Assembly: GCA_012511375.1 (NCBI GenBank)
Contig: JAAZGF010000094.1
Span: 1-10,345, forward strand
DNA from: Candidatus Dojkabacteria bacterium
GTDB taxonomy: Bacteria; Patescibacteriota; Dojkabacteria; SC72
Length of the DNA: 10,345 bases
Direction of reading: 5' to 3'
Below the pieces are notes generated by a model that ran no database searches, had not been told where the DNA came from, and saw only the letters and a program-made list of their open reading frames with translations. Numbering within the stretch: the stretch's first letter is position 1; the number at the start of each line of letters is the position of its first letter. The position numbers and the translations under genes were made by a program. This document shows positions 1 to 5,705 of the stretch, piece by piece.

Positions 1-348
1 CCAATGTAGAAAAAAGATTACACTAAGTAGAATCCTTGAGCCTAGATATATGGAACTCCCGATACTGGTTACCTTTAAGGAAACTATTTGCAATATACCA
101 ACCAGAGTGAGTCCTATCCCCCAATATATACTATCTTTTTCTTTTTTAGTAATTCCTCTAAACAAAAGAATAGTTCCTGTCAAAAGCATTATCGCCATTG
201 AAAGAATGTAAAATGTACTTTCCATTCCATCTACCCAAAACTCTTTACTATTTGTAAAAAAAGTAAAAAGAGAAAAGGCAATTAATGCAAAAAGCAACAT
301 CAAAAACTGTAGCAATATGTGTTCTGAGTCCAGTTTCTTTAGTTTCAT
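1..348 (-). CDS. Polytopic membrane protein, N-terminal part (cut by window edge)
   Basis: An uninterrupted minus-strand reading frame runs from an ATG at 346-348 off the left edge of the window, giving 116 residues without a stop. An in-frame TAG lies four codons upstream of this ATG, so the start is well constrained. The visible part has a short charged N-terminus (MKLKKLDSEH) and about four hydrophobic segments at roughly residues 12-31, 44-63, 75-91 and 100-116, with a basic loop RGITKKEKD between the second and third. This is an integral membrane protein, possibly the sensor or anchor portion of something larger. I do not recognise the family, and the C-terminal part that would identify it is missing. 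No clear Shine-Dalgarno precedes the start. Confidence 0.7.
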   Translation of the reverse strand, partial: MKLKKLDSEHILLQFLMLLFALIAFSLFTFFTNSKEFWVDGMESTFYILSMAIMLLTGTILLFRGITKKEKDSIYWGIGLTLVGILQIVSLKVTSIGSSIYLGSRILLSVIFFLHW

Positions 349-440
349 TATTACATACTACAAAAAATTCTTACTTTTTACCATCCTAGCCTAGCTTAAG
401 GGTAGAAAAGGAGAAGAATTAACACTACAAAAACCCCAAA

Positions 441-456
441 GACTTATAATTAAGTC
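441..456. repeat. Perfect inverted repeat GACTTA-4-TAAGTC
   Basis: GACTTA and TAAGTC flank a 4-base loop in the gap between the partial membrane gene and tRNA-Ser(CGA). Read on the minus strand it could fold and is followed by TTTGGGG then TTTTT, so it might weakly terminate transcription leaving the tRNA gene. The stem is short and AT-rich, so an operator is equally possible. Confidence 0.35.
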
Positions 457-538
457 CTGTAGTTCGGTATTTTATAGATATAGTTACTTGGTCTTTTTGT
501 TTTGTTGTCATAACACCACTTTTAGAAGGTGTCTCCAC

Positions 539-569
539 TTATCCACAGGTGGCTGTTTTTTGTGAATAA
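539..569. promoter_or_regulatory. Two convergent consensus DnaA boxes
   Basis: TTATCCACA is present on the plus strand at 539-547, and TGTGAATAA at 561-569 is TTATTCACA on the minus strand. Both match TTATNCACA exactly and are separated by 13 bases. They lie in a non-coding gap about 3.1 kb from the dnaN/dnaA gap, just beyond the 3' end of tRNA-Ser(CGA). They could titrate DnaA, regulate a neighbour, or form an outlying part of the origin. No gene was found between 349 and 601. Confidence 0.6.
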
Positions 570-586
570 TCTTTTTGTAGGGTAAT

Positions 587-601
587 TATAAGTTAGCGGA
601 A
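587..601 (-). repeat. Conserved 3' trailer of tRNA-Ser(CGA), copy 1
   Basis: Just downstream of the mature tRNA end, on the tRNA strand, the sequence reads TTCCGCTAACTTATA. The tRNA-Ser(GGA) gene nearly 9 kb away is followed by TCCCGCTAACCTATA, identical at 13 of 15 positions with two transitions. It may be a processing signal or the residue of a duplicated tRNA unit. Confidence 0.5.
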
Positions 602-690
602 CGGAGGGAGAGGGATTCGAACCCCCGATTCCAAATAAATGGAATAAAGCATTTCGAGTGCTCCCCTTTCGACCACTCAGGCATCCCTCC
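602..690 (-). tRNA. tRNA-Ser (anticodon CGA)
   Basis: On the minus strand the gene begins GGAGGGATGCC and closes with the paired 3' acceptor TCCCTCC plus discriminator G. The anticodon stem-loop has a CTCGAAA loop, so the anticodon is CGA, which reads UCG. A long variable arm with a perfect 6-bp stem (ATTCCA/TGGAAT) and the D-arm GTGGTCGAAAGG identify a class II serine tRNA. The T-loop is TTCGAAT. No CCA is encoded after the discriminator, so it must be added by the CCA-adding enzyme. Its own promoter lies immediately upstream. The 3' trailer resembles that of the second serine tRNA in the window. Confidence 0.96.
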
Positions 691-700
691 TCTTCAAACA

Positions 701-709
701 ATTATATCA
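701..709 (-). promoter_or_regulatory. Extended -10 promoter for tRNA-Ser(CGA)
   Basis: On the minus strand TGATATAAT is an ideal TGn-extended -10 element. It ends 10 bases before the first base of the tRNA, giving a leader of only a few nucleotides. No good -35 hexamer is visible, as expected for an extended -10 promoter. Confidence 0.55.
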
Positions 710-724
710 AGAATGTATTATTAA

Positions 725-1405
725 CTATACTTCTTCTAATGAAATATACTCTCCGTAACTAAGTCTATCCAGCCTCCCCCACTTCTTAATTTCCTCATAG
801 AGCAAGCGCTCTTGTAGCAAAACAAACAAAGGATCCTTATCATCTTCCCCTAGTAAAAGAATTAAGGTCTTAGGATAATTGAGTTTTGTATTGACTACTA
901 ACATGTACCTATCCTCCTTTTTAGAAAAGAAGAAACTATCTAACATGTACCACTCATAGAGCTTCCCTCCTGTATCTATCCCTCTGGCAGTAACATAATG
1001 CTCAACAGTAAGGGGTCTAGTGGTTCCTGCGACATACAAAAGAAAAAGTAATGACATGATTGCTGCCATTAAAAAATAGTGCCCTAGTATTACCAAAAGT
1101 AATGAAAAAAGCAGTGCCAAAGAAACAATTATTAAAAACCTTTTATTAGTAAAATTTATCTGATACCTGTCCGGAGCATTCCATTGAAAAAGCTTAATAT
1201 TTTGAACAACCTTCCTGTTTTGAACAGGATCCTCCTCTAGCTTTACACTCTTTTCTATAATCTCTTTCCTTTTCTTGTTTTTCTGGTCTTCTATTGCCTG
1301 TTTCTTCATCTTTTTCATCTCTCTCTGTTTCTCTTTAAGAGCCTTCTCTCCTGTTATCACCTCCAATATCTTCTCAAAATGATTTTTTTCTTTATCTTTT
1401 GCCAT
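725..1405 (-). CDS. Coiled-coil / two-TM membrane protein of CPR type
   Basis: The 226-residue protein has three parts. Residues 1-58 are very rich in Lys and Glu and probably form a coiled coil. Residues about 88-127 form a hydrophobic hairpin, probably two membrane helices. Residues 128-226 are a soluble domain beginning HYVTARGIDTGGKLYEW. A FQWNAPDR segment just before the first helix, and the 'TxxGI..GxxYxW..LDSFFF' pattern after the second, resemble an uncharacterised membrane family common in Patescibacteria whose C-terminal part is often likened to bacterial PH-like domains. That resemblance is from memory and unverified. The start is 7 bases after the stop of the 122-residue membrane gene, so the two are probably one transcript. 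No Shine-Dalgarno is apparent. The function is unknown. Confidence 0.85.
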   Translation of the reverse strand: MAKDKEKNHFEKILEVITGEKALKEKQREMKKMKKQAIEDQKNKKRKEIIEKSVKLEEDPVQNRKVVQNIKLFQWNAPDRYQINFTNKRFLIIVSLALLFSLLLVILGHYFLMAAIMSLLFLLYVAGTTRPLTVEHYVTARGIDTGGKLYEWYMLDSFFFSKKEDRYMLVVNTKLNYPKTLILLLGEDDKDPLFVLLQERLLYEEIKKWGRLDRLSYGEYISLEEV

Positions 1406-1412
1406 TGCTATA

Positions 1413-1781
1413 TCATATAATAAAAAGGAATATTAAAACAACTACTAAAAGTAGGATTCCCCATAAAATATTTAGAATACCGAAGAAATTTAACACTAAA
1501 ACAATCAATAATCCGAAAGTCGCTATAAAAGAAAACTTCAACGACTGAAGCATTAAAAGCTTTCTCTCTTCTTTCTTTTTAGTTAAGAGAAAAACAGAAA
1601 ACATGAAAAGAGAAAGAAAGAAGAAAACTATAAAAAAAGAAAGTATTAAAAACACCCCAATATTCAACCAATTGTAATTACCAAAACTATCGATTGGAAG
1701 AAAGATTGTACTATTCAGCAAATAGTACAAGAATGCTACAGAGAATAGTAACGGAATTGTCAATGTAAAAAAGAATTTCAT
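1413..1781 (-). CDS. Small four-helix membrane protein, unknown
   Basis: The 122-residue protein is almost entirely hydrophobic. Probable membrane helices lie near residues 5-25, 38-66, 79-98 and 101-122, with one cytoplasmic-type basic loop (TKKKEERK, about 67-74). It ends in a helix with virtually no soluble tail. It is the first gene of a probable two-gene minus-strand unit with the coiled-coil membrane protein. The pair's adjacency suggests a joint membrane complex, but nothing in the sequence names the function. Its upstream region is shared divergently with the response regulator. No family is recognised. The length and clean hydrophobic periodicity, together with tight spacing to the next gene, support a real gene. 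Confidence 0.75.
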   Translation of the reverse strand: MKFFFTLTIPLLFSVAFLYYLLNSTIFLPIDSFGNYNWLNIGVFLILSFFIVFFFLSLFMFSVFLLTKKKEERKLLMLQSLKFSFIATFGLLIVLVLNFFGILNILWGILLLVVVLIFLFII

Positions 1782-1840
1782 AAATTTTCTTCTTCTAGGT
1801 TTTAATAATTATTTTTTAACTTACTATTATTACCTATCTA

Positions 1841-1846
1841 TATAAT
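1841..1846 (+). promoter_or_regulatory. -10 element for the response-regulator gene
   Basis: A perfect TATAAT ends 16 bases before the ATG at 1863, predicting a 5' leader of about 10 nucleotides with no Shine-Dalgarno. A TTAACT at 1816-1821 could be a -35 but with a long 19-base spacer. The region is very AT-rich, so chance matches are possible. Confidence 0.45.
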
Positions 1847-1862
1847 TTTTAAAGTAATAAAT

Positions 1863-2549
1863 ATGAATATCTTAATTATAGAGAACTCCTCTACTCTTTC
1901 TCAACTATTATCAAAAACTTTATCCGCATATGGGTACAATGTGACTTTGGATAATAAAGATTTTAATAATAAGAGGTTGGTTGATAAAAAGATGTTCGAT
2001 ATCTTCTTAATTAGTACGAATTTAGAGAAGGGTGTTACACAAGACTTACTTAAATACATTATAGAGAAGAGCTCTCAGTCAAAAATACTGGGAATTTGTA
2101 ATAAGGGAAGTTGGATTGAAAAAGTTGAATTTTTAAAGAAAGGAGGAGATGATGTTTTAACATATCCCTTCCCTATACAGGAGCTACTTGCCAGAATTCA
2201 ATCCCTAATGAGAAGACCAAAAAACTACTTAGATGAGAACATATATATTGGAGATTTTGTTCTTGATTTACAAGAAAAAACGATTTACAAAGATGATAAA
2301 GACCTAGAAATTAGGAAGAAAGAGTATGAGCTCTTTGAATATCTAGTTAGAAATGAAGGAAGAACTGTATCTAGGTGTGAACTTTTGGATCATGTATGGG
2401 ATTACAGACAGTATGTTGGTTCTAATACGGTTGATGTTCATATAAATAGGTTGCGTGATAAATTAGAGGACAAAGAGATAATAAAGACAGTTCACGGAAT
2501 AGGCTATCAGCTTAATAACTCTAAATTAAAGCATCATAGGCATAACTAG
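1863..2549 (+). CDS. OmpR/PhoB-type regulator with degenerate receiver
   Basis: The 228-residue protein has the two-domain layout of OmpR/PhoB response regulators. A receiver spans residues 1-118 and ends GGDDVLTYPFPIQELLARI. A winged-helix DNA-binding domain spans about 127-218, with KKEYELFEYLVRNEGRTVSR, the VDVHINRLRDKL recognition helix and a VHGIGYQL wing. The receiver active site is abnormal. The acidic pair is Glu7-Asn8, the phosphoacceptor Asp is Ser51, the Thr/Ser switch is Cys79 and the conserved Lys is Tyr101. It should therefore not be phosphorylated by a histidine kinase and is probably an atypical, constitutively or ligand-controlled regulator. No kinase gene is adjacent in the window. 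Its last 24 bases overlap the 3' end of dnaN on the opposite strand. It is a confident DNA-binding regulator with unknown targets. Confidence 0.93.
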   Translation: MNILIIENSSTLSQLLSKTLSAYGYNVTLDNKDFNNKRLVDKKMFDIFLISTNLEKGVTQDLLKYIIEKSSQSKILGICNKGSWIEKVEFLKKGGDDVLTYPFPIQELLARIQSLMRRPKNYLDENIYIGDFVLDLQEKTIYKDDKDLEIRKKEYELFEYLVRNEGRTVSRCELLDHVWDYRQYVGSNTVDVHINRLRDKLEDKEIIKTVHGIGYQLNNSKLKHHRHN

Positions 2550-3656
2550 ATGTATGAAGTTATTATCATCATCTATCTTAAATACTCCTGGTCTAATTGC
2601 TTCTGAACATTCAAATAGTATTTTTTCTGAATCTATATGATTTAAGATGTCAGAAAGTAGTTTTGAGCTAAACGCAATCTTAAGATTGTCTCCTTCTACC
2701 TTACATTCGAAATTACTTTCGTTCTTACCTAAATCTGACTGAACAGCAGATAAAGATATTCTGTTTTCTTTTGACTGAATCTGTAAAACCATCTTATTCC
2801 CTAATACTGATCTCGCAATTATATTTACAATTTTAAGTGAATTTAAAAACTCATCTCTATCTACATTACATTTAGTTTTGTATCCTGTAGGTATAATCTG
2901 TTCGTACTCTGGAAACTCTCCATCTATTAATCGAGATATAATATCAATATCACCAACCCTAAACATAACTTGGTTCTTATCTTCTATTAAGAAAAGTGAA
3001 ACCATGCTTCCTGCCTCTTCCCCTACTTCATTTACAATGTAAGATAATTCAAGAAGAGCTCTTACAGGAACTAGAAAATCTTTGTTTTTAATGCCCTTCT
3101 CTATAGTAATATCTTGCTTTGAAAGTCTTAAACCATCAGTAGCTACAAATGAAGCTGTACCATTATCTTTTATCTCAATTTTAACTCCTGTCAAAACAGG
3201 CTTAATGTCGTCGGTAGCAGCAGCAAAAGCAACCCTATTAACAGCTAACAAAAAATCCGTACTATTTATTTGCAAAAAAGGCTCCTCTTTCTTCTCAACA
3301 GACGGAATATTAGGAAAGTCATCAGGTGGCATTGTATTAAAACTGGCAGAGTTATTAGATGTTGAAATATTAAAATTTTGTCTTTCAACAGTAACATCTA
3401 TCTTTTCTTGTGGTACTGAATTAACAAATTCTGAGAGCTGTTTCGCAGGTAATGTTATTTTTCCATCATTTTCTACATCTGCCCCTATCCATGTGCTAAT
3501 ACTTAATTCTAAATCTGTTGTTTTCATAACTAACTTCCCTTTAGTTGCTTCAAAGTATACGTTATTAAGAATTGGTAAACCTGGTTTGTTACTAACAACC
3601 CTACTCATAATATTTAAGTATTTTGAAAATGTATCTTGATTACAAGAGAATTTCAT
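2526..3656 (-). CDS. dnaN: DNA polymerase III sliding clamp, beta subunit
   Basis: The 376-residue product has normal length for the beta clamp, the ring that tethers the replicative polymerase to DNA and is loaded by the clamp loader. The N-terminus (MKFSCNQDTFSKYLNIMSRVV) and the NKPGLPILNNVYFEA segment are typical. Also typical are DDFPNIP (112-118), FVATDGLRLS (170-179), the GEFPEYEQIIP motif (246-256) and the C-terminal HLVMPMML, which forms the partner-binding cleft edge. It lies downstream of dnaA in the same direction, but a 446-base origin-like gap separates them, so it may have its own promoter. A motif shared with the dnaA upstream region begins 16 bases before its start. No Shine-Dalgarno is seen. 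The stop codon lies inside the end of the convergent regulator gene. Confidence 0.97.
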   Translation of the reverse strand: MKFSCNQDTFSKYLNIMSRVVSNKPGLPILNNVYFEATKGKLVMKTTDLELSISTWIGADVENDGKITLPAKQLSEFVNSVPQEKIDVTVERQNFNISTSNNSASFNTMPPDDFPNIPSVEKKEEPFLQINSTDFLLAVNRVAFAAATDDIKPVLTGVKIEIKDNGTASFVATDGLRLSKQDITIEKGIKNKDFLVPVRALLELSYIVNEVGEEAGSMVSLFLIEDKNQVMFRVGDIDIISRLIDGEFPEYEQIIPTGYKTKCNVDRDEFLNSLKIVNIIARSVLGNKMVLQIQSKENRISLSAVQSDLGKNESNFECKVEGDNLKIAFSSKLLSDILNHIDSEKILFECSEAIRPGVFKIDDDNNFIHLVMPMML

Positions 3657-3671
3657 ACAAATATGTTTTAA

Positions 3672-3692
3672 CAGTTTAATTCATTGGGCAGT
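3672..3692 (-). promoter_or_regulatory. Bipartite motif upstream of dnaN
   Basis: On the minus strand ACTGCCC, 4 bases, then AATTAAACTG. The same two blocks, 7 bases apart, precede dnaA. The terminal TG followed by TTAAAAC could serve as an extended -10 that ends 8 bases from the dnaN ATG, which would make dnaN nearly leaderless. It could alternatively be an operator. Confidence 0.45.
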
Positions 3693-3763
3693 TTTGTTCT
3701 ACTATTCTATCATTTTTTCTAAGAGAAGAAAAAGAATATATATACTAACTATATATAAATAAG

Positions 3764-3781
3764 TAGTAATAGTTGTAGTAG
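3764..3781 (+). promoter_or_regulatory. DnaA-trio-like triplet run
   Basis: Six consecutive triplets read TAG TAA TAG TTG TAG TAG. Read 3' to 5' from the box side this is GAT GAT GTT GAT AAT GAT, which fits the DnaA-trio pattern through which DnaA filaments engage single-stranded DNA at origins. A one-mismatch DnaA box (ATATACACA on the minus strand, 3786-3794) follows after 4 bases. An AT-alternating tract (3730-3760) lies on the other side, where unwinding would be expected. The G+C cluster usually found between box and trio is not obvious. Confidence 0.55.
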
Positions 3782-3818
3782 AGAGTGTGTATATGTATAT
3801 AACTATTGTTATTTATAC

Positions 3819-3847
3819 CCTTTTCTCTTTTAAGAAAAAGGTTTTTT
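3819..3847 (+). repeat. Imperfect hairpin followed by T6 in origin gap
   Basis: CCTTTTCT pairs with AGAAAAAGG (one bulge), followed by TTTTTT. It has the shape of a plus-strand intrinsic terminator, but no plus-strand gene ends nearby. It is more likely origin secondary structure or chance in AT-rich DNA. Confidence 0.3.
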
Positions 3848-3874
3848 GCCCTTTTAAATTATGTGTATTATTTT

Positions 3875-3899
3875 CTCTTTGAAAAGCCTTTCAAAAGAG
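3875..3899. repeat. Inverted repeat CTCTTTGAAA / TTTCAAAAGAG
   Basis: Ten-base arms with a single bulge surround the loop AGCC in the middle of the dnaA-dnaN gap. No T-run follows on either strand, so a terminator is unlikely. It may be a protein-binding or structural element of the origin. Confidence 0.4.
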
Positions 3900-4040
3900 T
3901 AGAAACGTTTTACTGGTAATATTTCTAAGTGTGGATTACTTCTGAGTATATGTTAGGGAAAAGATTTTAGAAAGTATAGATTAGGATTATTTTAAAAAGG
4001 CGTACTAAGAATGTTTCTACGTACTTGTAAGGTTTTTAAC

Positions 4041-4100
4041 TGTGGAAAAGTACAGGAGTTATCAGGAGATATAAGTAAGTTATAAACAGTATTATCCACA
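4041..4100. promoter_or_regulatory. DnaA-box cluster beside dnaA stop
   Basis: TTATCCACA at 4092-4100 on the plus strand is the perfect box and lies 2 bases beyond the dnaA stop codon. TTATAAACA at 4080-4088 has one mismatch, with start positions 12 bases apart. TGTGGAAAA at 4041-4049 is TTTTCCACA on the minus strand, also one mismatch. Boxes at the end of dnaA are the usual anchor for DnaA assembly in origins of this layout. Confidence 0.65.
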
Positions 4101-4102
4101 AC

Positions 4103-5563
4103 TTAACTTTTAAGTATTTTAAGAGTAGTGTTGATTTTTTCGTTTAATCTAGGATCTTCTTTTCTTAGTTTCTCTATTTTTTCACAAGCATGAATAACTG
4201 TTGTGTGGTCTTTTCGGTTTACCTCTTTTGCCACTTTTTCTAAAGGTAGCTCTAATTCTGTTCTTAAAATATACATTACAATTTGCCTACTTTTAGCTAT
4301 ATATGCGGTTCTTCTATTCCCTTTTATCTCACTGCTTTTTACATCAAATACCTCCCCTACTGCTTGTATTACTTTTTGAGGAGTTATTCTTTTTCTTTTA
4401 CTATCTAAATCTATTTGAAGTATTCTAGAAATATCTTCAAAAGAAGGCTCTACCCCAAGTTTCAGAAGAGATACAACCTTAGTTAAAGCTCCTTCTAATT
4501 CTCTAATATTGCTCTCAATATTTTTTGCAATTAATTCTATATACTCATCAGGAATCACAGTGTTTTTTTCTTTCAAGGCTTGTTTTAATATGGCAAGTCT
4601 TGTTTCGTAGTCAGGAGCTTGCATATCAGCTACCATTCCACCTTCAAAACGAGATCTTAACCTATCTGTAATATTTTTTATCTCTTTTGGAGGTCTGTCT
4701 GATGCAAGTATTATTTGTTTATTTGCTTGGTACAAAGTATTGAAAGTGTGAAAAAGCTCCTCTTGTGTTCTAGGAAAAGCCTCTACAAATTGAATATCAT
4801 CTATTATTAAAAGGTCTACTGCTCTATATTTGTTTCTAAACTGCTCGTTTCTCTTTGTACTTATTGCTTCTACCATTTCATTAAGAAATTGTTCTATTGA
4901 TACATAGACAACCTTTTTAGTATGGTCTTTTTTAAGAATCTCGTTCCCTATTGCTTGCATAAGGTGTGTTTTACCTACTCCTGTATCACCGTAGTAAAAG
5001 ACAGGATTGTATGCTTTTCCTAAATCTTCCAGTACTGCTTGTGCTACAGCCTCTGCAAGCCTGTTGTTTGGGCCAACTATAAAGTTTTCAAAATGATATT
5101 TAGGATTAAGGCTAGATTCCTCCAGTGCATTTTCATACATTTTCTTTTCCTTCTCTGCTGTAGAAAAAAGATCCAAAACCTCCTCTTCTACACTCTCAGG
5201 GATGTGATATTGATATTTAGAACTACCAACTTCCTTCTCTCTTTCTCTAAGGTTAACCTCTATCTCAAAATTTCTTCCACATGTTTTTCTAAATGCGTTT
5301 TTAAGAGCATACTGATAATCCTTTAAGATTTTTTCTCTCTTGTATGCAGCCTCACAAGAGAGTTGTATTGTTCCATTACTAATTCCCTCTATGTATGCAT
5401 TCCCAAACAACCCTCCAAACTCCCTTATACCAATCATCTGTTTTAAGTACTCTTTTGCTTCCTTCCACACCTCATCTATTTCAAACCCTTCGTTCTCTTC
5501 CACTGGGGATTGGGAAGCTTTAGAGATGGTTTCTAAATAGTTTTTGTAATCTGCTTTTTTCAT
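4103..5563 (-). CDS. dnaA: Chromosomal replication initiator DnaA
   Basis: The 486-residue product has all DnaA domains. Domain I spans about 30-105. An acidic, lysine-rich linker spans about 106-150. The AAA+ domain III has Walker A GDTGVGKT (192-199), Walker B LLIIDDIQF (251-259), sensor 1 ILASDR (285-290) and sensor 2 NIRELEG with Arg354. Domain IV binds boxes through the RRTAYIAKSRQIVMYIL helix and the KDHTTVIHA signature (451-459). It binds TTATNCACA boxes with ATP and opens the origin. The first 29 residues precede the usual domain I start (WKEAKEYL), and no alternative Met occurs before residue 43, so this N-terminal extension seems real. No Shine-Dalgarno is visible. The leader contains a six-G run on the plus strand and the motif shared with dnaN. 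Confidence 0.98.
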   Translation of the reverse strand: MKKADYKNYLETISKASQSPVEENEGFEIDEVWKEAKEYLKQMIGIREFGGLFGNAYIEGISNGTIQLSCEAAYKREKILKDYQYALKNAFRKTCGRNFEIEVNLREREKEVGSSKYQYHIPESVEEEVLDLFSTAEKEKKMYENALEESSLNPKYHFENFIVGPNNRLAEAVAQAVLEDLGKAYNPVFYYGDTGVGKTHLMQAIGNEILKKDHTKKVVYVSIEQFLNEMVEAISTKRNEQFRNKYRAVDLLIIDDIQFVEAFPRTQEELFHTFNTLYQANKQIILASDRPPKEIKNITDRLRSRFEGGMVADMQAPDYETRLAILKQALKEKNTVIPDEYIELIAKNIESNIRELEGALTKVVSLLKLGVEPSFEDISRILQIDLDSKRKRITPQKVIQAVGEVFDVKSSEIKGNRRTAYIAKSRQIVMYILRTELELPLEKVAKEVNRKDHTTVIHACEKIEKLRKEDPRLNEKINTTLKILKS

Positions 5564-5586
5564 ATTGAGTTTAACGTCAAATATTG

Positions 5587-5610
5587 CAGTTTAATTAAAA
5601 GGGGGGCAGT
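5587..5610 (-). promoter_or_regulatory. Bipartite motif upstream of dnaA
   Basis: On the minus strand ACTGCCC (5604-5610) is followed after 7 bases by AATTAAACTG (5587-5596), which lies 24 bases from the dnaA start codon. Both blocks recur upstream of dnaN with a 4-base gap. They may mark a shared promoter type or operator that coordinates initiator and clamp expression. Confidence 0.45.
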
Positions 5611-5636
5611 CACATGATCGATTGGGACTTTTCTCT

Positions 5637-5667
5637 ATTATATTGATTTCTTTAGAAATGTGGATAT
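5637..5667 (-). promoter_or_regulatory. Possible dnaA promoter with DnaA-box-like site
   Basis: ATTATA at 5637-5642 is TATAAT on the minus strand. ATATCCACA (TGTGGATAT, 5659-5667), one mismatch from a DnaA box, occupies the place of the -35 element. If used, the dnaA leader would be about 67 bases, and DnaA binding would block the promoter, a classical autoregulation layout. No recognisable -35 hexamer supports it, so this remains tentative. Confidence 0.4.
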
Positions 5668-5705
5668 CTTGTAAAGTGTTAATCGAAAAGCTTCTCTCAC
5701 AAGTT

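Larger units (their letters stand above)
3657..4102. other. Probable oriC (dnaA-dnaN intergenic region)
   Basis: This 446-base stretch contains no open gene and is strongly AT-rich. From the dnaA side it contains a DnaA-box cluster (4041-4100), further one-mismatch boxes at 3930-3938 (TAATCCACA on the minus strand) and 3862-3870 (TAATACACA), two imperfect hairpins, a DnaA-trio-like triplet run (3764-3781) and an AT-alternating tract (3730-3760). The order dnaA, boxes, trio, AT tract, dnaN is that of the unwinding region of Bacillus subtilis oriC. The divergence of leftward dnaA/dnaN and rightward rpmH genes supports an origin here, as does the location beside dnaA. Strand skew analysis of the whole chromosome would settle it. 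Confidence 0.75.

Noticed and set aside
1863..2549. Regulator gene as a decaying pseudogene
   Set aside because: Receiver active-site residues are lost, but the frame is complete, the DNA-binding domain is well conserved and a promoter-like TATAAT precedes it, so an atypical functional regulator is more likely.
3082..3639. 185-codon open frame antisense to dnaN
   Set aside because: It lies wholly within dnaN on the other strand, reads as low-complexity Ser/Leu-rich sequence with no family look, and is explained by the codon pattern of the real gene.
3819..3847. Hairpin plus T6 as a true intrinsic terminator
   Set aside because: The orientation would terminate a plus-strand transcript, yet no plus-strand gene lies upstream within the origin gap; the stem is AT-rich and bulged. 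Kept only as an inverted repeat.
5039..5540. Two plus-strand open frames inside dnaA
   Set aside because: Antisense to the conserved DnaA N-terminal and AAA+ coding sequence, with no independent start signal or protein family resemblance.
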